A stretch of DNA of 64,000 bases from assembly GCA_051201605.1 (NCBI GenBank), contig CP179201.1, positions 1,798,001 to 1,862,000 on the forward strand, given 5' to 3'. Both the position numbers and the translations under genes were made by a program. The stretch comes from CABZJG01 sp902512685 (GTDB lineage Bacteria > Pseudomonadota > Alphaproteobacteria > Rhodobacterales > Rhodobacteraceae). Positions 44,085 through 53,685 of the stretch are shown one piece after another. Below the pieces are notes generated by a model. It saw only the letters and a list, made by a program, of their open reading frames with translations. It was not told the origin of the DNA and did not search any database. The stretch's first letter is position 1. Each line of letters starts with the position of its first letter.

Positions 44085-45161
44085 ATGGCAGATATACTTT
44101 CAATGAGTAATAAGAGCGGTACAGAAAAACAAAAAGCGCTAGACAGCGCACTGGCACAAATTGAGCGGCAGTTTGGCAAAGGCTCGATTATGAAGCTGGG
44201 CGGAGACAATCCGATCCAGGAAATCGATTCTACATCGACCGGGTCTTTGGGATTGGATATCGCTTTGGGTATAGGCGGATTGCCCAAAGGCCGCATTATC
44301 GAAGTTTATGGCCCAGAAAGTTCTGGTAAAACAACGTTGACATTGCACTGTGTGGCCGAAGAGCAAAAAAAAGGCGGCGTTTGCGCTTTTGTAGACGCCG
44401 AGCATGCACTTGATCCGCTCTATGCAAGAAAACTGGGTGTGGACCTTGATGAATTGCTGATCAGTCAACCGGATACCGGTGAGCAAGCTTTGGAAATTAC
44501 CGACACGCTTGTTCGCTCGGGTGCCGTCAGCATGGTTGTGGTCGATTCGGTTGCGGCGCTCACGCCAAAATCCGAACTGGAAGGCGATATGGGCGACAGC
44601 AGTGTGGGCGTTCAGGCCCGTCTGATGAGCCAAGCTATGCGTAAACTGACCGGATCGATCAGCCGCAGCAATTGCATGGTCATTTTTATCAACCAGATCC
44701 GCATGAAAATTGGTGTGATGTTTGGCAGCCCTGAAACCACATCAGGCGGTAACGCATTGAAGTTCTATGCCTCGGTACGTCTTGATATTCGCCGCATTGG
44801 TGCGATTAAAGACCGCGATGAAGTGGTGGGCAATGCAACGCGGGTCAAAGTGGTTAAAAACAAAGTTGCGCCACCCTTTAAGCAAGTTGAGTTTGACATC
44901 ATGTATGGTGAGGGCATTTCCAAAATGGGTGAACTGCTTGATCTTGGTGTCAAAGCCGGCGTGGTGGAAAAATCTGGCGCTTGGTATAGCTATGGCGATG
45001 AGCGCATTGGGCAGGGGCGTGAAAACGCCAAAATATATCTGAAAGACAATTCGGAAATCGCTTATGAGATTGAAGATAAAATACGCGCAGCGCATGGGCT
45101 TGATTTTGAAATTCCAAAATCTGAAGCGGGCTCAAAGGGCGATGACGTGATCGAAGCCTAA
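44085..45161 (+). CDS. recA: Recombinase A
   Basis: 358 residues; ATP-dependent strand-exchange protein and LexA co-protease. Walker A GPESSGKT (about residues 70-77), Walker B VVVDSVAAL, and DNA-binding loop L1 around EGDMGDSSVGVQARLMSQAMRK are all intact. The SOS box upstream indicates LexA control. A rho-independent terminator lies 30 bases past the stop, separating it from alaS. Confidence 0.98.
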   Translation: MADILSMSNKSGTEKQKALDSALAQIERQFGKGSIMKLGGDNPIQEIDSTSTGSLGLDIALGIGGLPKGRIIEVYGPESSGKTTLTLHCVAEEQKKGGVCAFVDAEHALDPLYARKLGVDLDELLISQPDTGEQALEITDTLVRSGAVSMVVVDSVAALTPKSELEGDMGDSSVGVQARLMSQAMRKLTGSISRSNCMVIFINQIRMKIGVMFGSPETTSGGNALKFYASVRLDIRRIGAIKDRDEVVGNATRVKVVKNKVAPPFKQVEFDIMYGEGISKMGELLDLGVKAGVVEKSGAWYSYGDERIGQGRENAKIYLKDNSEIAYEIEDKIRAAHGLDFEIPKSEAGSKGDDVIEA

Positions 45162-45190
45162 CGCAGGCCGGTCAAATAAAGGTCAATAAC

Positions 45191-45221
45191 AAGCCGCTGT
45201 TGTATTTGCAGCGGCTTTTTC
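45191..45221 (+). terminator. Terminator after recA
   Basis: Perfect AAGCCGCTG/CAGCGGCTT stem with a nine-base loop followed by a T-run, 29 bases past the recA stop. Confidence 0.88.
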
Positions 45222-45317
45222 TATGCACAAAGCGGCAATCAACGGTTAACTGTGGACAATTATGGGCCTAGGTTATACCTCGTCTACACGAAAAATACTT
45301 GTTTGAAAGCCAGCCAA

Positions 45318-47984
45318 ATGCCCAGTTTAAACGACATCCGCTCTACCTTTTTGAATTATTTCTCAAAGCAGGGGCATGAGATCGTTCCATCCAGCCCTCT
45401 GGTGCCGCGCAACGATGCCACCTTGATGTTTGTAAACTCGGGCATGGTTCAGTTTAAAAATATGTTTACCGGGGTGGAAACACGTGACTACAAACGCGCC
45501 ACAACAGCGCAAAAATGTGTACGCGCTGGCGGTAAACACAATGATTTAGACAATGTTGGATACACCGCCCGCCATCATACATTTTTTGAGATGCTGGGAA
45601 ACTTTAGCTTTGGCGATTATTTCAAATCCGATGCAATTCCTTTTGCCTGGGAATTGATTACCAAAGAGTTTGGGATCGACAAAGATCGCCTGTATGTCAC
45701 CATTTTCCATGATGATGATGAGGCTGCTAAAATTTGGAAAAAAGCGGCCGGTTTGCCCGATGATCGGATCATTCGTATCGCAACAGATGATAATTTTTGG
45801 CGCATGGGACCAACCGGCCCTTGTGGGCCCTGCACCGAAATTTTTTATGATCATGGCGATCACATCTGGGGCGGGCCTCCGGGGTCCCCAGAAGAAGATG
45901 GCGATCGGTTTATTGAGATTTGGAACCTTGTCTTTATGCAAAACGAAGAATTTGCAGACGGATCCCGCGTGCCGCTTGAAATGCAATCAATTGATACCGG
46001 CATGGGGCTTGAGCGTATCGCAGCGCTCTTACAAGGCAGCCATGATAATTATGATACCGATCTGATGAAAGACCTCATTGAGGCCTCGGCCGAAGCAACT
46101 TCGGTTGATCCTTATGGCGATATGAATGTCTCGCACCGGGTGATTGCGGATCATCTTCGCTCGACATCATTTTTGATCGCTGATGGAGTGATGCCGTCAA
46201 ATGAGGGCCGTGGTTATGTTCTGCGCCGCATTATGCGCCGTGCGATGCGGCACGCGCATATGTTGGGGTCCAAAGATCCGGTGATGCACCGACTTGTGCC
46301 GGCTCTTGTTAAGCAAATGGGGCAGGCCTATCCCGAATTGCAGCAAGGGCAGGCGCTTATTGAAGAAACGCTGCTGTTGGAAGAAACCCGCTTTAAAACC
46401 ACATTGGATCGCGGCTTAAAGCTGTTAGAGGATGAAATTGTTGATCTTGATCAGGGCGCGACCCTGTCTGGCGGCACTGCGTTTAAACTCTATGATACAT
46501 ATGGTTTCCCGCTTGATTTGACCCAGGACGCGCTGCGTGAAAAGGGATTGCAGGTGGATACGGACGGATTTAATGACGCCATGGCCGAGCAAAAAGCAAA
46601 AGCGCGGGCAGCTTGGTCCGGATCGGGGCAAGCCGCCGATGCAACTATTTGGTTTGACATAGCAGATCGCCACGGGGCGAGAGATTTTCTGGGCTATGAT
46701 ACAGAAAAAGCCGAAGGCCAGGTGGCCGCTTTGGTCAAAGATGGCGCAGAAGTGAAATCTGCCGGCCCGGGTGAGGCCGTGCAAATTGTACTGAACCAAA
46801 CACCGTTTTATGCCGAAAGCGGCGGTCAAATAGGCGACAGCGGATTTTTGAAAGCCGATGGTGTGCTTGCCAAAATCACCGATACCAAGAAAACCGCCGA
46901 TGTGTTTATCCACTTTGCCGAGATTATCGAAGGCGATATCAATTTGGGTCTTGGGGTAGAGCTTGAAGTTGATCATGCACGGCGCAGTGCAATCCGGGCC
47001 AATCACTCGGCCACACATTTGCTGCACGAAGCGCTGCGGCGCCGCCTTGGCGATCATGTAGCGCAGCGTGGTTCGCTCAATGACGATGATCGGTTACGGT
47101 TCGATTTTAGCCATGCCAAAGCGCTCAGCGCCGAAGACTTGCGCGCCGTTGAAACTGAGGTAAATGCCTTTATCCGCCAAAATACGCCGGTGGAAACGCG
47201 CATCATGACCCCTGATGACGCCCGCGGACTGGGCGCGCAGGCGCTCTTTGGAGAAAAATACGGCGATGAGGTCCGGGTAGTGTCCATGGGCCATCTTGAT
47301 GGCTCTGGCAAAGGCAATGATGGGGCGACCTATTCGCTTGAACTTTGCGGGGGCACCCACGTGAAGCAAACCGGGGAAATTGGCATGTTTGTAACCACCG
47401 GCGATAGCGCCAGCAGCGCGGGTGTGCGCCGCATAGAAGCGCTGACAGGGCAGGCGGCTTATGAGCATCTTATGGCGCAAAATACGGCTTTGACTCTGGC
47501 CGCTGCTGAACTGAAATCACCTTTGTCTGATGTGCCCGATCGGGTAAAGGCGCTCTTGGATGAGCGCAAGTCGCTCAGCAACGAGCTCGCCCAATTGCGC
47601 CGCGAGCTGGCGCTTTCTGGCGGCGCATCAAACGGCGGCGCTGAGGCAAAAGATATTGGCGGCATCGGCTTTGTTGCCCAAGTTCTTTCGGGTGTTTCGG
47701 GCAAAGAGCTTCCGGCGCTTATTGATGAACATAAGGCCCGGCTTTCCACCGGGGCGGTGCTGCTGATTGCAGAGGCTGATGGAAAAGTTGCCGTTTGTGC
47801 AGGATTAACTGCTGATTTGACAGACAGCCTTTCTGCAGTTGATTTGGTTCAGGCCGCAGTGCCGCTTTTGGGCGGCGCGGGCGGCGGTGGTCGCCCCGAT
47901 CTGGCGCGCGGTGGCGGAAATGATATAAACGGGGCTGAGGCCGCTATAGCAGCGGCGCAGCAGATACTAGAAGGAGGAGGCTAA
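45318..47984 (+). CDS. alaS: Alanyl-tRNA synthetase
   Basis: 888 residues; class II synthetase charging tRNA-Ala. The order is the N-terminal catalytic core (start MPSLNDIRSTFLNYF; motif around FVNSGMVQFKNMF), the editing domain with HSATHLLHEALR (about residues 570-581) and CGGTHVKQTG zinc-site residues, and the C-Ala domain ending in a Gly-rich segment. ATG 45318 is the family start; the open frame extends 22 residues further without support. The DUF1330 gene overlaps the stop by one base. Confidence 0.98.
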   Translation: MPSLNDIRSTFLNYFSKQGHEIVPSSPLVPRNDATLMFVNSGMVQFKNMFTGVETRDYKRATTAQKCVRAGGKHNDLDNVGYTARHHTFFEMLGNFSFGDYFKSDAIPFAWELITKEFGIDKDRLYVTIFHDDDEAAKIWKKAAGLPDDRIIRIATDDNFWRMGPTGPCGPCTEIFYDHGDHIWGGPPGSPEEDGDRFIEIWNLVFMQNEEFADGSRVPLEMQSIDTGMGLERIAALLQGSHDNYDTDLMKDLIEASAEATSVDPYGDMNVSHRVIADHLRSTSFLIADGVMPSNEGRGYVLRRIMRRAMRHAHMLGSKDPVMHRLVPALVKQMGQAYPELQQGQALIEETLLLEETRFKTTLDRGLKLLEDEIVDLDQGATLSGGTAFKLYDTYGFPLDLTQDALREKGLQVDTDGFNDAMAEQKAKARAAWSGSGQAADATIWFDIADRHGARDFLGYDTEKAEGQVAALVKDGAEVKSAGPGEAVQIVLNQTPFYAESGGQIGDSGFLKADGVLAKITDTKKTADVFIHFAEIIEGDINLGLGVELEVDHARRSAIRANHSATHLLHEALRRRLGDHVAQRGSLNDDDRLRFDFSHAKALSAEDLRAVETEVNAFIRQNTPVETRIMTPDDARGLGAQALFGEKYGDEVRVVSMGHLDGSGKGNDGATYSLELCGGTHVKQTGEIGMFVTTGDSASSAGVRRIEALTGQAAYEHLMAQNTALTLAAAELKSPLSDVPDRVKALLDERKSLSNELAQLRRELALSGGASNGGAEAKDIGGIGFVAQVLSGVSGKELPALIDEHKARLSTGAVLLIAEADGKVAVCAGLTADLTDSLSAVDLVQAAVPLLGGAGGGGRPDLARGGGNDINGAEAAIAAAQQILEGGG

Positions 47985-48271
47985 TGCCCGCATTATGGAT
48001 TGGTCACGTTACGGTGACAGACGAAGAAAGCTACGCAAAATATGCCAAACTTGCCGGCCCGGCGATTGCCGCCCATGGCGGTCATTTTATTGCCCGAGGC
48101 GGGCGGTATGTGCAATTGGAAGGCACCGACCGGGCGCGCAATGTTGTCGCGCGCTTTCCAAGCTTAGAAGCCGCCGAGGCCTGCTATCATTCGAAAGAAT
48201 ATCAAGCTGCGCTTGATCACGCCCGCGGCGCTGCCGAGCGTGAATTGATGGTTGTTGAAACCACCGAGTGA
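47984..48271 (+). CDS. DUF1330 domain protein
   Basis: 95 residues forming one ferredoxin-like module (PALWIGHVTVTDEESYAKYAK to the ARFPSLEAAEACYHSKEYQAAL helix). DUF1330 proteins are small dimeric barrels of unclear activity. GGAGGAGG upstream and the TAATG overlap show it is translated together with alaS. Confidence 0.88.
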   Translation: MPALWIGHVTVTDEESYAKYAKLAGPAIAAHGGHFIARGGRYVQLEGTDRARNVVARFPSLEAAEACYHSKEYQAALDHARGAAERELMVVETTE

Positions 48272-48351
48272 CGCTAAGGCTTTGGCAATACACCCTAGGG
48301 CTGTTAGTGGTGCCTCTCAAGTAATTTTTTAAATTGATTTTGGGAGTGCTT

Positions 48352-48690
48352 ATGAAATTTATTAAATGCCTTTGGGCAATGGCTTTTCTTTTAGGTTTAA
48401 TTTCATGTGGAATGAATCATTCAAATTTAAATGAAGCGCCACCGCCTGCTGGGATTAACGGGACTAAGGATAGCAATGTGCTTATGCTCGAGCTTGGTAT
48501 GTCCAAAGGCCGCGTGGATAGCATTATAGGTCCCTCCGATTTCGAAAAGAGGGGTGGTTCGTTTTTCAATAGTATAACCTGCAACAGTCACGTCTATAAT
48601 GAAGAATTTGACGTCAAGTTTGTCCACACTTACTTTAAAAATGGCAGTCTAATAGCCGCAAGTGACAGCCACAGCACCACTTTTCAGTGA
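48352..48690 (+). CDS. Small BamE-like lipoprotein
   Basis: 112 residues. The lipoprotein signal ends LLGLISC with the lipidated Cys at residue 19. The mature part has the LELGMSKGRVDSIIGPSD pattern of BamE/SmpA-like folds, where a short helix precedes a beta sheet. It lacks other signatures, so an envelope role is only inferred. GGGAG upstream supports ATG 48352. Single gene between DUF1330 and the convergent typA. Confidence 0.7.
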   Translation: MKFIKCLWAMAFLLGLISCGMNHSNLNEAPPPAGINGTKDSNVLMLELGMSKGRVDSIIGPSDFEKRGGSFFNSITCNSHVYNEEFDVKFVHTYFKNGSLIAASDSHSTTFQ

Positions 48691-48747
48691 GACATGGATC
48701 AACCAACAACTCGGGTAACTTATTAGAATGCTAATTAGCAAGCCCTT

Positions 48748-50568
48748 CTAACTGGCTCTGGCCATGCGCTTACGTTCGTGCGTGTCCAGATAGCGCTTGC
48801 GAAGGCGGATAGATGCCGGCGTGACCTCGACCAGTTCATCGTCGTTGATATAGGCGATGGCTTCTTCTAATGACAGGGTGATCGGAGTGGTCAAGCGAAC
48901 GGCTTCATCGGTCCCCGAAGCCCGCACATTGGTTAGTTTTTTTCCTTTAAGCGGATTAACCTCTAGATCATTTTCACGGCTGTGCTCGCCAATGATCATG
49001 CCTTGATATATTTTTTCCTGCGCGCCGATAAACATTTTGCCGCGGTCTTCAAGATTCCAAAGCGCATAGGCCACCGAAACCCCATCTTCCATTGAGATAA
49101 GAACTCCTGCGCGGCGGCCCGCAATTTCACCCCTATAGGGCGCCCAGTCATGAAACACCCGGTTTAGCACGCCTGTGCCGCGCGTATCGGTCAAAAACTC
49201 ACCATGATAGCCAATAAGCCCGCGGGATGGCACATGGGCAATGATGCGTGTCTTGCCCGATTCCGCCTGCTTCATTTCGGCCAACTCGCCCCTGCGACTT
49301 CCGGTCAGTTTTTCGATCACCGTGCCAGAATAATCATCATCAACGTCGACTGTGACCTCTTCGATAGGTTCCAAGCGGGCACCATTTTCGCCCTCACGCA
49401 TCAGCACCTGCGGCCGCGAAATCGACAGCTCAAATCCCTCGCGTCGCATATTTTCGATCAACACGCCCATTTGCAATTCGCCGCGCCCTGAAACGTCAAA
49501 GGCCTCACCTCCTGGGGTGTCACTTACTTTGATTGCAACATTGCTTTCGGCCTCTTTGAGCAAACGTTCGCGGATCACCCGGCTTTGCACTTTTTTTCCC
49601 TCACGCCCCGCAAGTGGGCTGTCATTGATGCCAAAGGTGACCGAAATAGTCGGCGGGTCAATAGGTTGGGCCGGCAGTGGTGTGTCAACTGCCAATGCGC
49701 ATAGCGTGTCAGATACGGTTGCTTTGGACAGACCCGCAAGCGTTACGATATCCCCGGCAGTTGCTTCTTCAATATCGCTCTGGGACAGCCCGCGAAACGC
49801 TTGGATCTTTGTGACCCGGAACTGTTCTATCTTTTGGCCCATGCGGCTCAAAGCCTGCAGTGTTGCGCCGACTTTCAGCCGCCCGCTTTCAACCCGGCCG
49901 GTCAAAATCCGACCGACAAAAGGATCTGTGCTTAAGGTGGTGGCCAGCATCCGGAAATCTTCATCCTGACGTGAAACCTGCCGCGGCGCCGGTACGTGAT
50001 TGACCACAAGATCAAACAGCGCCGCAAGATCTTGTCGAGCTCCGTCAAGCGTGTGATCTGCCCACCCCGAGCGCCCCGAGGCATACAAATGCGGAAAATC
50101 TAGCTGATCTTCATTGGCATCCAGCGCGGCAAATAGATCAAAGCATTCGTCAAGAGCGCGATCCGGTTCGGCATCTGGCTTATCGACCTTATTCAAAACC
50201 ACGATAGGTCTCAACCCTAGCGCCAAGGCCTTAGATGTGACAAACTTGGTTTGCGGCATGGGACCTTCGGCAGCATCCACCAGCAAGACAACTCCATCAA
50301 CCATGCTTAAAATGCGTTCCACCTCGCCGCCAAAATCGGCATGGCCCGGGGTGTCCACGATGTTGATCCGCGTGCCTTTCCACTCCACTGAAGTGGCTTT
50401 GGCCAAAATTGTGATCCCGCGCTCACGTTCAAGATCATTGCTGTCCATGGCCCGCTCGGCGACGGCCTGATTGGCCCGAAAGGCGCCTGACTGCTTCAGT
50501 AATTCGTCTACCAATGTCGTTTTTCCATGATCAACATGGGCGATGATCGCAATATTGCGCAAATCCAT
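48748..50568 (-). CDS. typA: Translational GTPase TypA/BipA
   Basis: 606 residues; ribosome-binding GTPase involved in 50S assembly and stress adaptation. G1 AHVDHGKT (about residues 10-17), G3 DTPGHADF, G4 NKVD and the downstream EF-G-like domains with TypA-specific C-terminus (NVRASGTDEAVRL) are complete. ATG 50568 follows AGGACACC; 18 further in-frame residues upstream are not family-like. The stop is at 48748, convergent with the lipoprotein gene. Confidence 0.96.
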   Translation of the reverse strand: MDLRNIAIIAHVDHGKTTLVDELLKQSGAFRANQAVAERAMDSNDLERERGITILAKATSVEWKGTRINIVDTPGHADFGGEVERILSMVDGVVLLVDAAEGPMPQTKFVTSKALALGLRPIVVLNKVDKPDAEPDRALDECFDLFAALDANEDQLDFPHLYASGRSGWADHTLDGARQDLAALFDLVVNHVPAPRQVSRQDEDFRMLATTLSTDPFVGRILTGRVESGRLKVGATLQALSRMGQKIEQFRVTKIQAFRGLSQSDIEEATAGDIVTLAGLSKATVSDTLCALAVDTPLPAQPIDPPTISVTFGINDSPLAGREGKKVQSRVIRERLLKEAESNVAIKVSDTPGGEAFDVSGRGELQMGVLIENMRREGFELSISRPQVLMREGENGARLEPIEEVTVDVDDDYSGTVIEKLTGSRRGELAEMKQAESGKTRIIAHVPSRGLIGYHGEFLTDTRGTGVLNRVFHDWAPYRGEIAGRRAGVLISMEDGVSVAYALWNLEDRGKMFIGAQEKIYQGMIIGEHSRENDLEVNPLKGKKLTNVRASGTDEAVRLTTPITLSLEEAIAYINDDELVEVTPASIRLRKRYLDTHERKRMARAS

Positions 50569-50691
50569 CTTCGGTGTCCTTAAATGATTTTGTTGCGCGT
50601 GCCCTATCGCCTCTTTTGGCAAAACACCAGAGCAATCACGCGATAAGTTTTAAAACCCAACATTTGCACGCGATGCAGCTCAAAAACCGGT

Positions 50692-50743
50692 CCTTATTTT
50701 TCTTTTGCCAAAATACTCCCGGGGGTGCGGGGGCGGGCCCCCG
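50692..50743 (-). terminator. GC hairpin plus GGGAGTATTT element after mttB
   Basis: On the minus strand CGGGGG-CCCG-CCCCCG is followed by GCACCCCC, GGGAGTATTTT and GGCAAAAGAAAAA. The GGGAGTATTT and CAAA-rich parts are shared with the copy after uup (12861-12886). It begins about 20 bases past the mttB stop, so it is likely its terminator or 3' protector. Confidence 0.55.
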
Positions 50744-50764
50744 TCTGGCCGGGATGATAGGTAT

Positions 50765-52309
50765 CTATGCTGACGTGGGCAAATGTATGGCAAATGCAGC
50801 GCGGATATCGCGCTCAATATCGGGACCGAATTGGGCGATTGAGGGCGCGTTTAATATCTCTGTTTTCCGCGCTTTTGCTTTTTCAACCAAATCCGGCTTG
50901 CCCAATTCGTCCCATTCTTTGGGCGATGAGCGATCTCCGAGCGTGGGATAGATATATTCCGTTTGCATCAATGCAAGGGTCTGATCTGATCCTAGATAGT
51001 GCCCAGGCCCTTCAAGACAGGTCTCTTTAATTACCTCAAGGCTAACAGTATCCTCATTAACTTCGATCCCGCGCACGCAGCGTAAAGCCTGACCGATAAG
51101 ATCATCGCCCAAGATCAGGGATTCATGGCAGAACCCAAGAAGTGAGCCATGCATGCCAGCGGCCTCATAAACCATATTAAGCCCCGACAGACCCGCCATG
51201 ACATTTGATGTTGCCTGCTCCCAGCCGGCCTGCATATCGGGCAGTTTGGCGTCCGCAATCCCGGCCGCTGCACCGCCGGGCAAATTATAGAACCGGTGCA
51301 TTTGGGCGCAGCCAGCACTAAGAAGTGCCTGTTCTCCGCTGCCGCCCGACATGGCGCCGGTGCGTAGATCCGATACAAATGGCCAGGTGCCGAAAATCGC
51401 CGGATGATCAGGCTTTACCGCATTTACATAGACCAAACCGGCCAGACATTCGGCCACCGCCTGAACAATTGCGCCCGCGATGGGCGCGGGCGCCGTGGCG
51501 CCGGCCTGGCCTGCACTTAGAAGCAAAATCGGCAGCCCGCCTTGAATGCATTCTTCCATCACCAGACAGCTTTCGGTGGCAAATTTCATCGGCGGGACAA
51601 CAAAACAGTTTGAATTCGACAAAAATGGACGCGCGCGCCATGCGTCTTCCCCGCCGGCAATCATATGAAGCATTTTAAGGGCATCGGCGACAAATGCCGG
51701 TTCGGTAAAGGATGTCCCAACATGCTTGGAGGTGCCAGAGCAACAGGCATAAATCGTATTTAGATCCATTTCACGGTTGTCGGTAATATCGCGGCAGACC
51801 ATTGGGCGTTGTAAAAAATGGATATTATCAAGTTGATCTGTGATCCGAGCGGCATCAAAGAGGTCTTGGACGGTACATTCGCGGTAATTGCGGCCATCCA
51901 CATCCACCAGATGGACCGCTGCTCCGGCAGTTCCATAATGTACATTGGTACCTGACAGCTCTAAATCATGGCGTCCATCGCGGCTATAAAGCGTGATAGA
52001 GCGATTGGCCGAGGCGATGGTGTCTTCAATCAGCGCGCGCGGAAATCGGATGCGGCCATCCTCACCGTAAATAGCACCGGCGCGGGTAAGGTGCTCGATG
52101 CCGCTCGGAGGGGCATCGGCCAATCCAATTTGCTCAAGTGCGTCCAGAACAGCATGGTGGATGCGTTGTTCATTTTCTGCAGTGAGCGGGGCGTATTTGC
52201 CCCCGGGCATGCCGGGGCGGACGGGTCTTAGATGCTCGGCCAAAGGCGCAGAGCGTGCCGAACGTCGGGCAGAGCGCCCACCGGCGCGGCGAGATAAATT
52301 ATCAGTCAT
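50765..52309 (-). CDS. MttB-superfamily methyltransferase (non-pyrrolysine)
   Basis: 514 residues of the trimethylamine:corrinoid methyltransferase superfamily, with a TIM-barrel body and a basic N-terminal extension (SRRAGGRSARRSAR). No in-frame UAG interrupts it, so it lacks pyrrolysine; characterised relatives such as MtgB act on glycine betaine or other quaternary amines, handing a methyl group to a corrinoid protein. The corrinoid partner is absent here, though a RACo-like reactivator lies 13 kb away. ATG 52309 follows GGAAA. Two dyads lie upstream (52454-52526). Confidence 0.87.
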   Translation of the reverse strand: MTDNLSRRAGGRSARRSARSAPLAEHLRPVRPGMPGGKYAPLTAENEQRIHHAVLDALEQIGLADAPPSGIEHLTRAGAIYGEDGRIRFPRALIEDTIASANRSITLYSRDGRHDLELSGTNVHYGTAGAAVHLVDVDGRNYRECTVQDLFDAARITDQLDNIHFLQRPMVCRDITDNREMDLNTIYACCSGTSKHVGTSFTEPAFVADALKMLHMIAGGEDAWRARPFLSNSNCFVVPPMKFATESCLVMEECIQGGLPILLLSAGQAGATAPAPIAGAIVQAVAECLAGLVYVNAVKPDHPAIFGTWPFVSDLRTGAMSGGSGEQALLSAGCAQMHRFYNLPGGAAAGIADAKLPDMQAGWEQATSNVMAGLSGLNMVYEAAGMHGSLLGFCHESLILGDDLIGQALRCVRGIEVNEDTVSLEVIKETCLEGPGHYLGSDQTLALMQTEYIYPTLGDRSSPKEWDELGKPDLVEKAKARKTEILNAPSIAQFGPDIERDIRAAFAIHLPTSA

Positions 52310-52453
52310 GTAAATTTCCAAAAATCAGTAACTTAGAAAGGCGTTGCGGGATGTCACAGCGCGGCGGGGCCTCCTCTGGCCGCCCGACCGCGATCAGCGC
52401 CAATGGTGATCACAACCAACTGAATTTTTGAGGCTTCCGCTTGCATCTTGTCT

Positions 52454-52471
52454 TGCTCACTGTTTTGAGCA
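52454..52471. promoter_or_regulatory. Inverted repeat upstream of mttB (dyad 1)
   Basis: TGCTCA-CTGTTT-TGAGCA, a 6-bp perfect dyad, about 145 bases before the mttB start. Possible operator or hairpin; no regulator is linked. Confidence 0.35.
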
Positions 52472-52505
52472 GGCTAACAAGCAAGCATTTATTCAATCTG
52501 TTCAA

Positions 52506-52526
52506 TTTGCGACAGCTGGTCGCAAA
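52506..52526. promoter_or_regulatory. Inverted repeat upstream of mttB (dyad 2)
   Basis: TTTGCGAC-AGCTG-GTCGCAAA, a perfect 8-bp dyad with a 5-base centre, typical in size for a regulator operator. It lies in the 268-base gap between mttB and the next lipoprotein gene, closer to the latter's 3' end. Confidence 0.45.
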
Positions 52527-52577
52527 CAGACAAAACACCTGTGCGAATGAATATTCAAAGCCTAAATCCCCTGTTAC

Positions 52578-52931
52578 CTATTCACAGGCAGGATTTCCAA
52601 ATTTTGCCTGACAGGCGCGTTTTGCACAGGCTGTTGTATGGCTGTTGCGCCGCTTTGCATTAAGATCAACGCTCTCAACAACCGGATAAGGGATCCTAAC
52701 CCGATTATAGTTAGGCACCGCCACCGAGTTCCCATTTTGGTCCAATTTATAATTAAAATCGCCCGTCGGTTGCAGTTCATAACGGTAGCGCGTTGTAAGG
52801 CGCTGCTGTGGATTTTCAGGTATTTTTTCTATCCACAGCGCCGTGCAATAACTTTTTTCGGCTTCATACCCCACTGTTCCACAAGCGTTCACAGTCAATA
52901 TAAGAGGTGCTAAAAGCAAATATCTATTCAT
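52578..52931 (-). CDS. Small hypothetical lipoprotein
   Basis: 117 residues. The lipoprotein signal MNRYLLLAPLILTVNAC puts the lipid at Cys17. The mature part contains four more Cys (YCTALW, ACAKRACQAKFGNPAC), suggesting disulfide bonds in the envelope. No family recognised. ATG 52931 is preferred over an upstream GTG because the signal begins there and AAAGG precedes it. Confidence 0.65.
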   Translation of the reverse strand: MNRYLLLAPLILTVNACGTVGYEAEKSYCTALWIEKIPENPQQRLTTRYRYELQPTGDFNYKLDQNGNSVAVPNYNRVRIPYPVVESVDLNAKRRNSHTTACAKRACQAKFGNPACE

Positions 52932-53685
52932 CAAAAGACCTTTCACCTGAAGGATGCCCTAAAAAGTATCATCTAACCTAATTTGACAATTCTTTATTTT
53001 CGAATGCACATAATTGTGATGATAGATCGCATATAGGCACTGTTAGAAGGGTGACAATCAGCAAAATTACTTATGTGACTGTCTTTGCCTGAAATTGGTA
53101 GAAAAATTTCAGAGTCTTGAATTCTAGGTTTACACTAACTTTCAATAAACTATCCATAATCCTTAGTTATTCCAATTTTAGTCTAGAAAAACAATTTTAA
53201 TAATTCCATGAGATTAAGTGTCAAATACAACTCTAAAGATATAAGTAATAAAAGAATTAGAATTTTTAAAAATATACATCGGTATACAATTTAAAGTTGG
53301 AAGATGTAGAAAATGAGTATAGAATTATCGTGCTAGCTAGAAGTTGATGTGATTTCCGCCAGCATTTAACCTTGAAGTTGTTTACTATATTATCTGGAAA
53401 ATGCAGTTAATTTATAATTTCAAGCTAAGTACTGCACCAGAAATTTGAATGTTTTGAGTAAAATTTTGGAGGTTTTATATAATTGAATGGAAAAACCGTG
53501 ATTTGTAAATAAACTTGTCACCAAATAAAAATATACCCTGATGACAAATAAAAAAAGAATACAAATGTAAAAATCAAACGGTTTTTTTTAAGTGCCAGAG
53601 TTATACAAGCTATTGAAGTTATACAGGATCATAAAAAACATAAGTCAGATAGTAAAACCCTTATAAGAAAACGTTAGGTGGATTA
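52932..53685. other. AT-rich gene-free interval
   Basis: About 750 bases, strikingly richer in A and T than the flanking genes, with frequent A and T runs and no open frame of note on either strand. It ends at the response-regulator gene. No tRNA, repeat or terminator was recognised. It may hold a long regulatory region, an unannotated small RNA, or degraded sequence. Confidence 0.7.

Noticed and set aside
46425..47057. 210-residue minus-strand frame inside alaS
   Set aside because: Shadow of alaS; no independent start signal or family resemblance.
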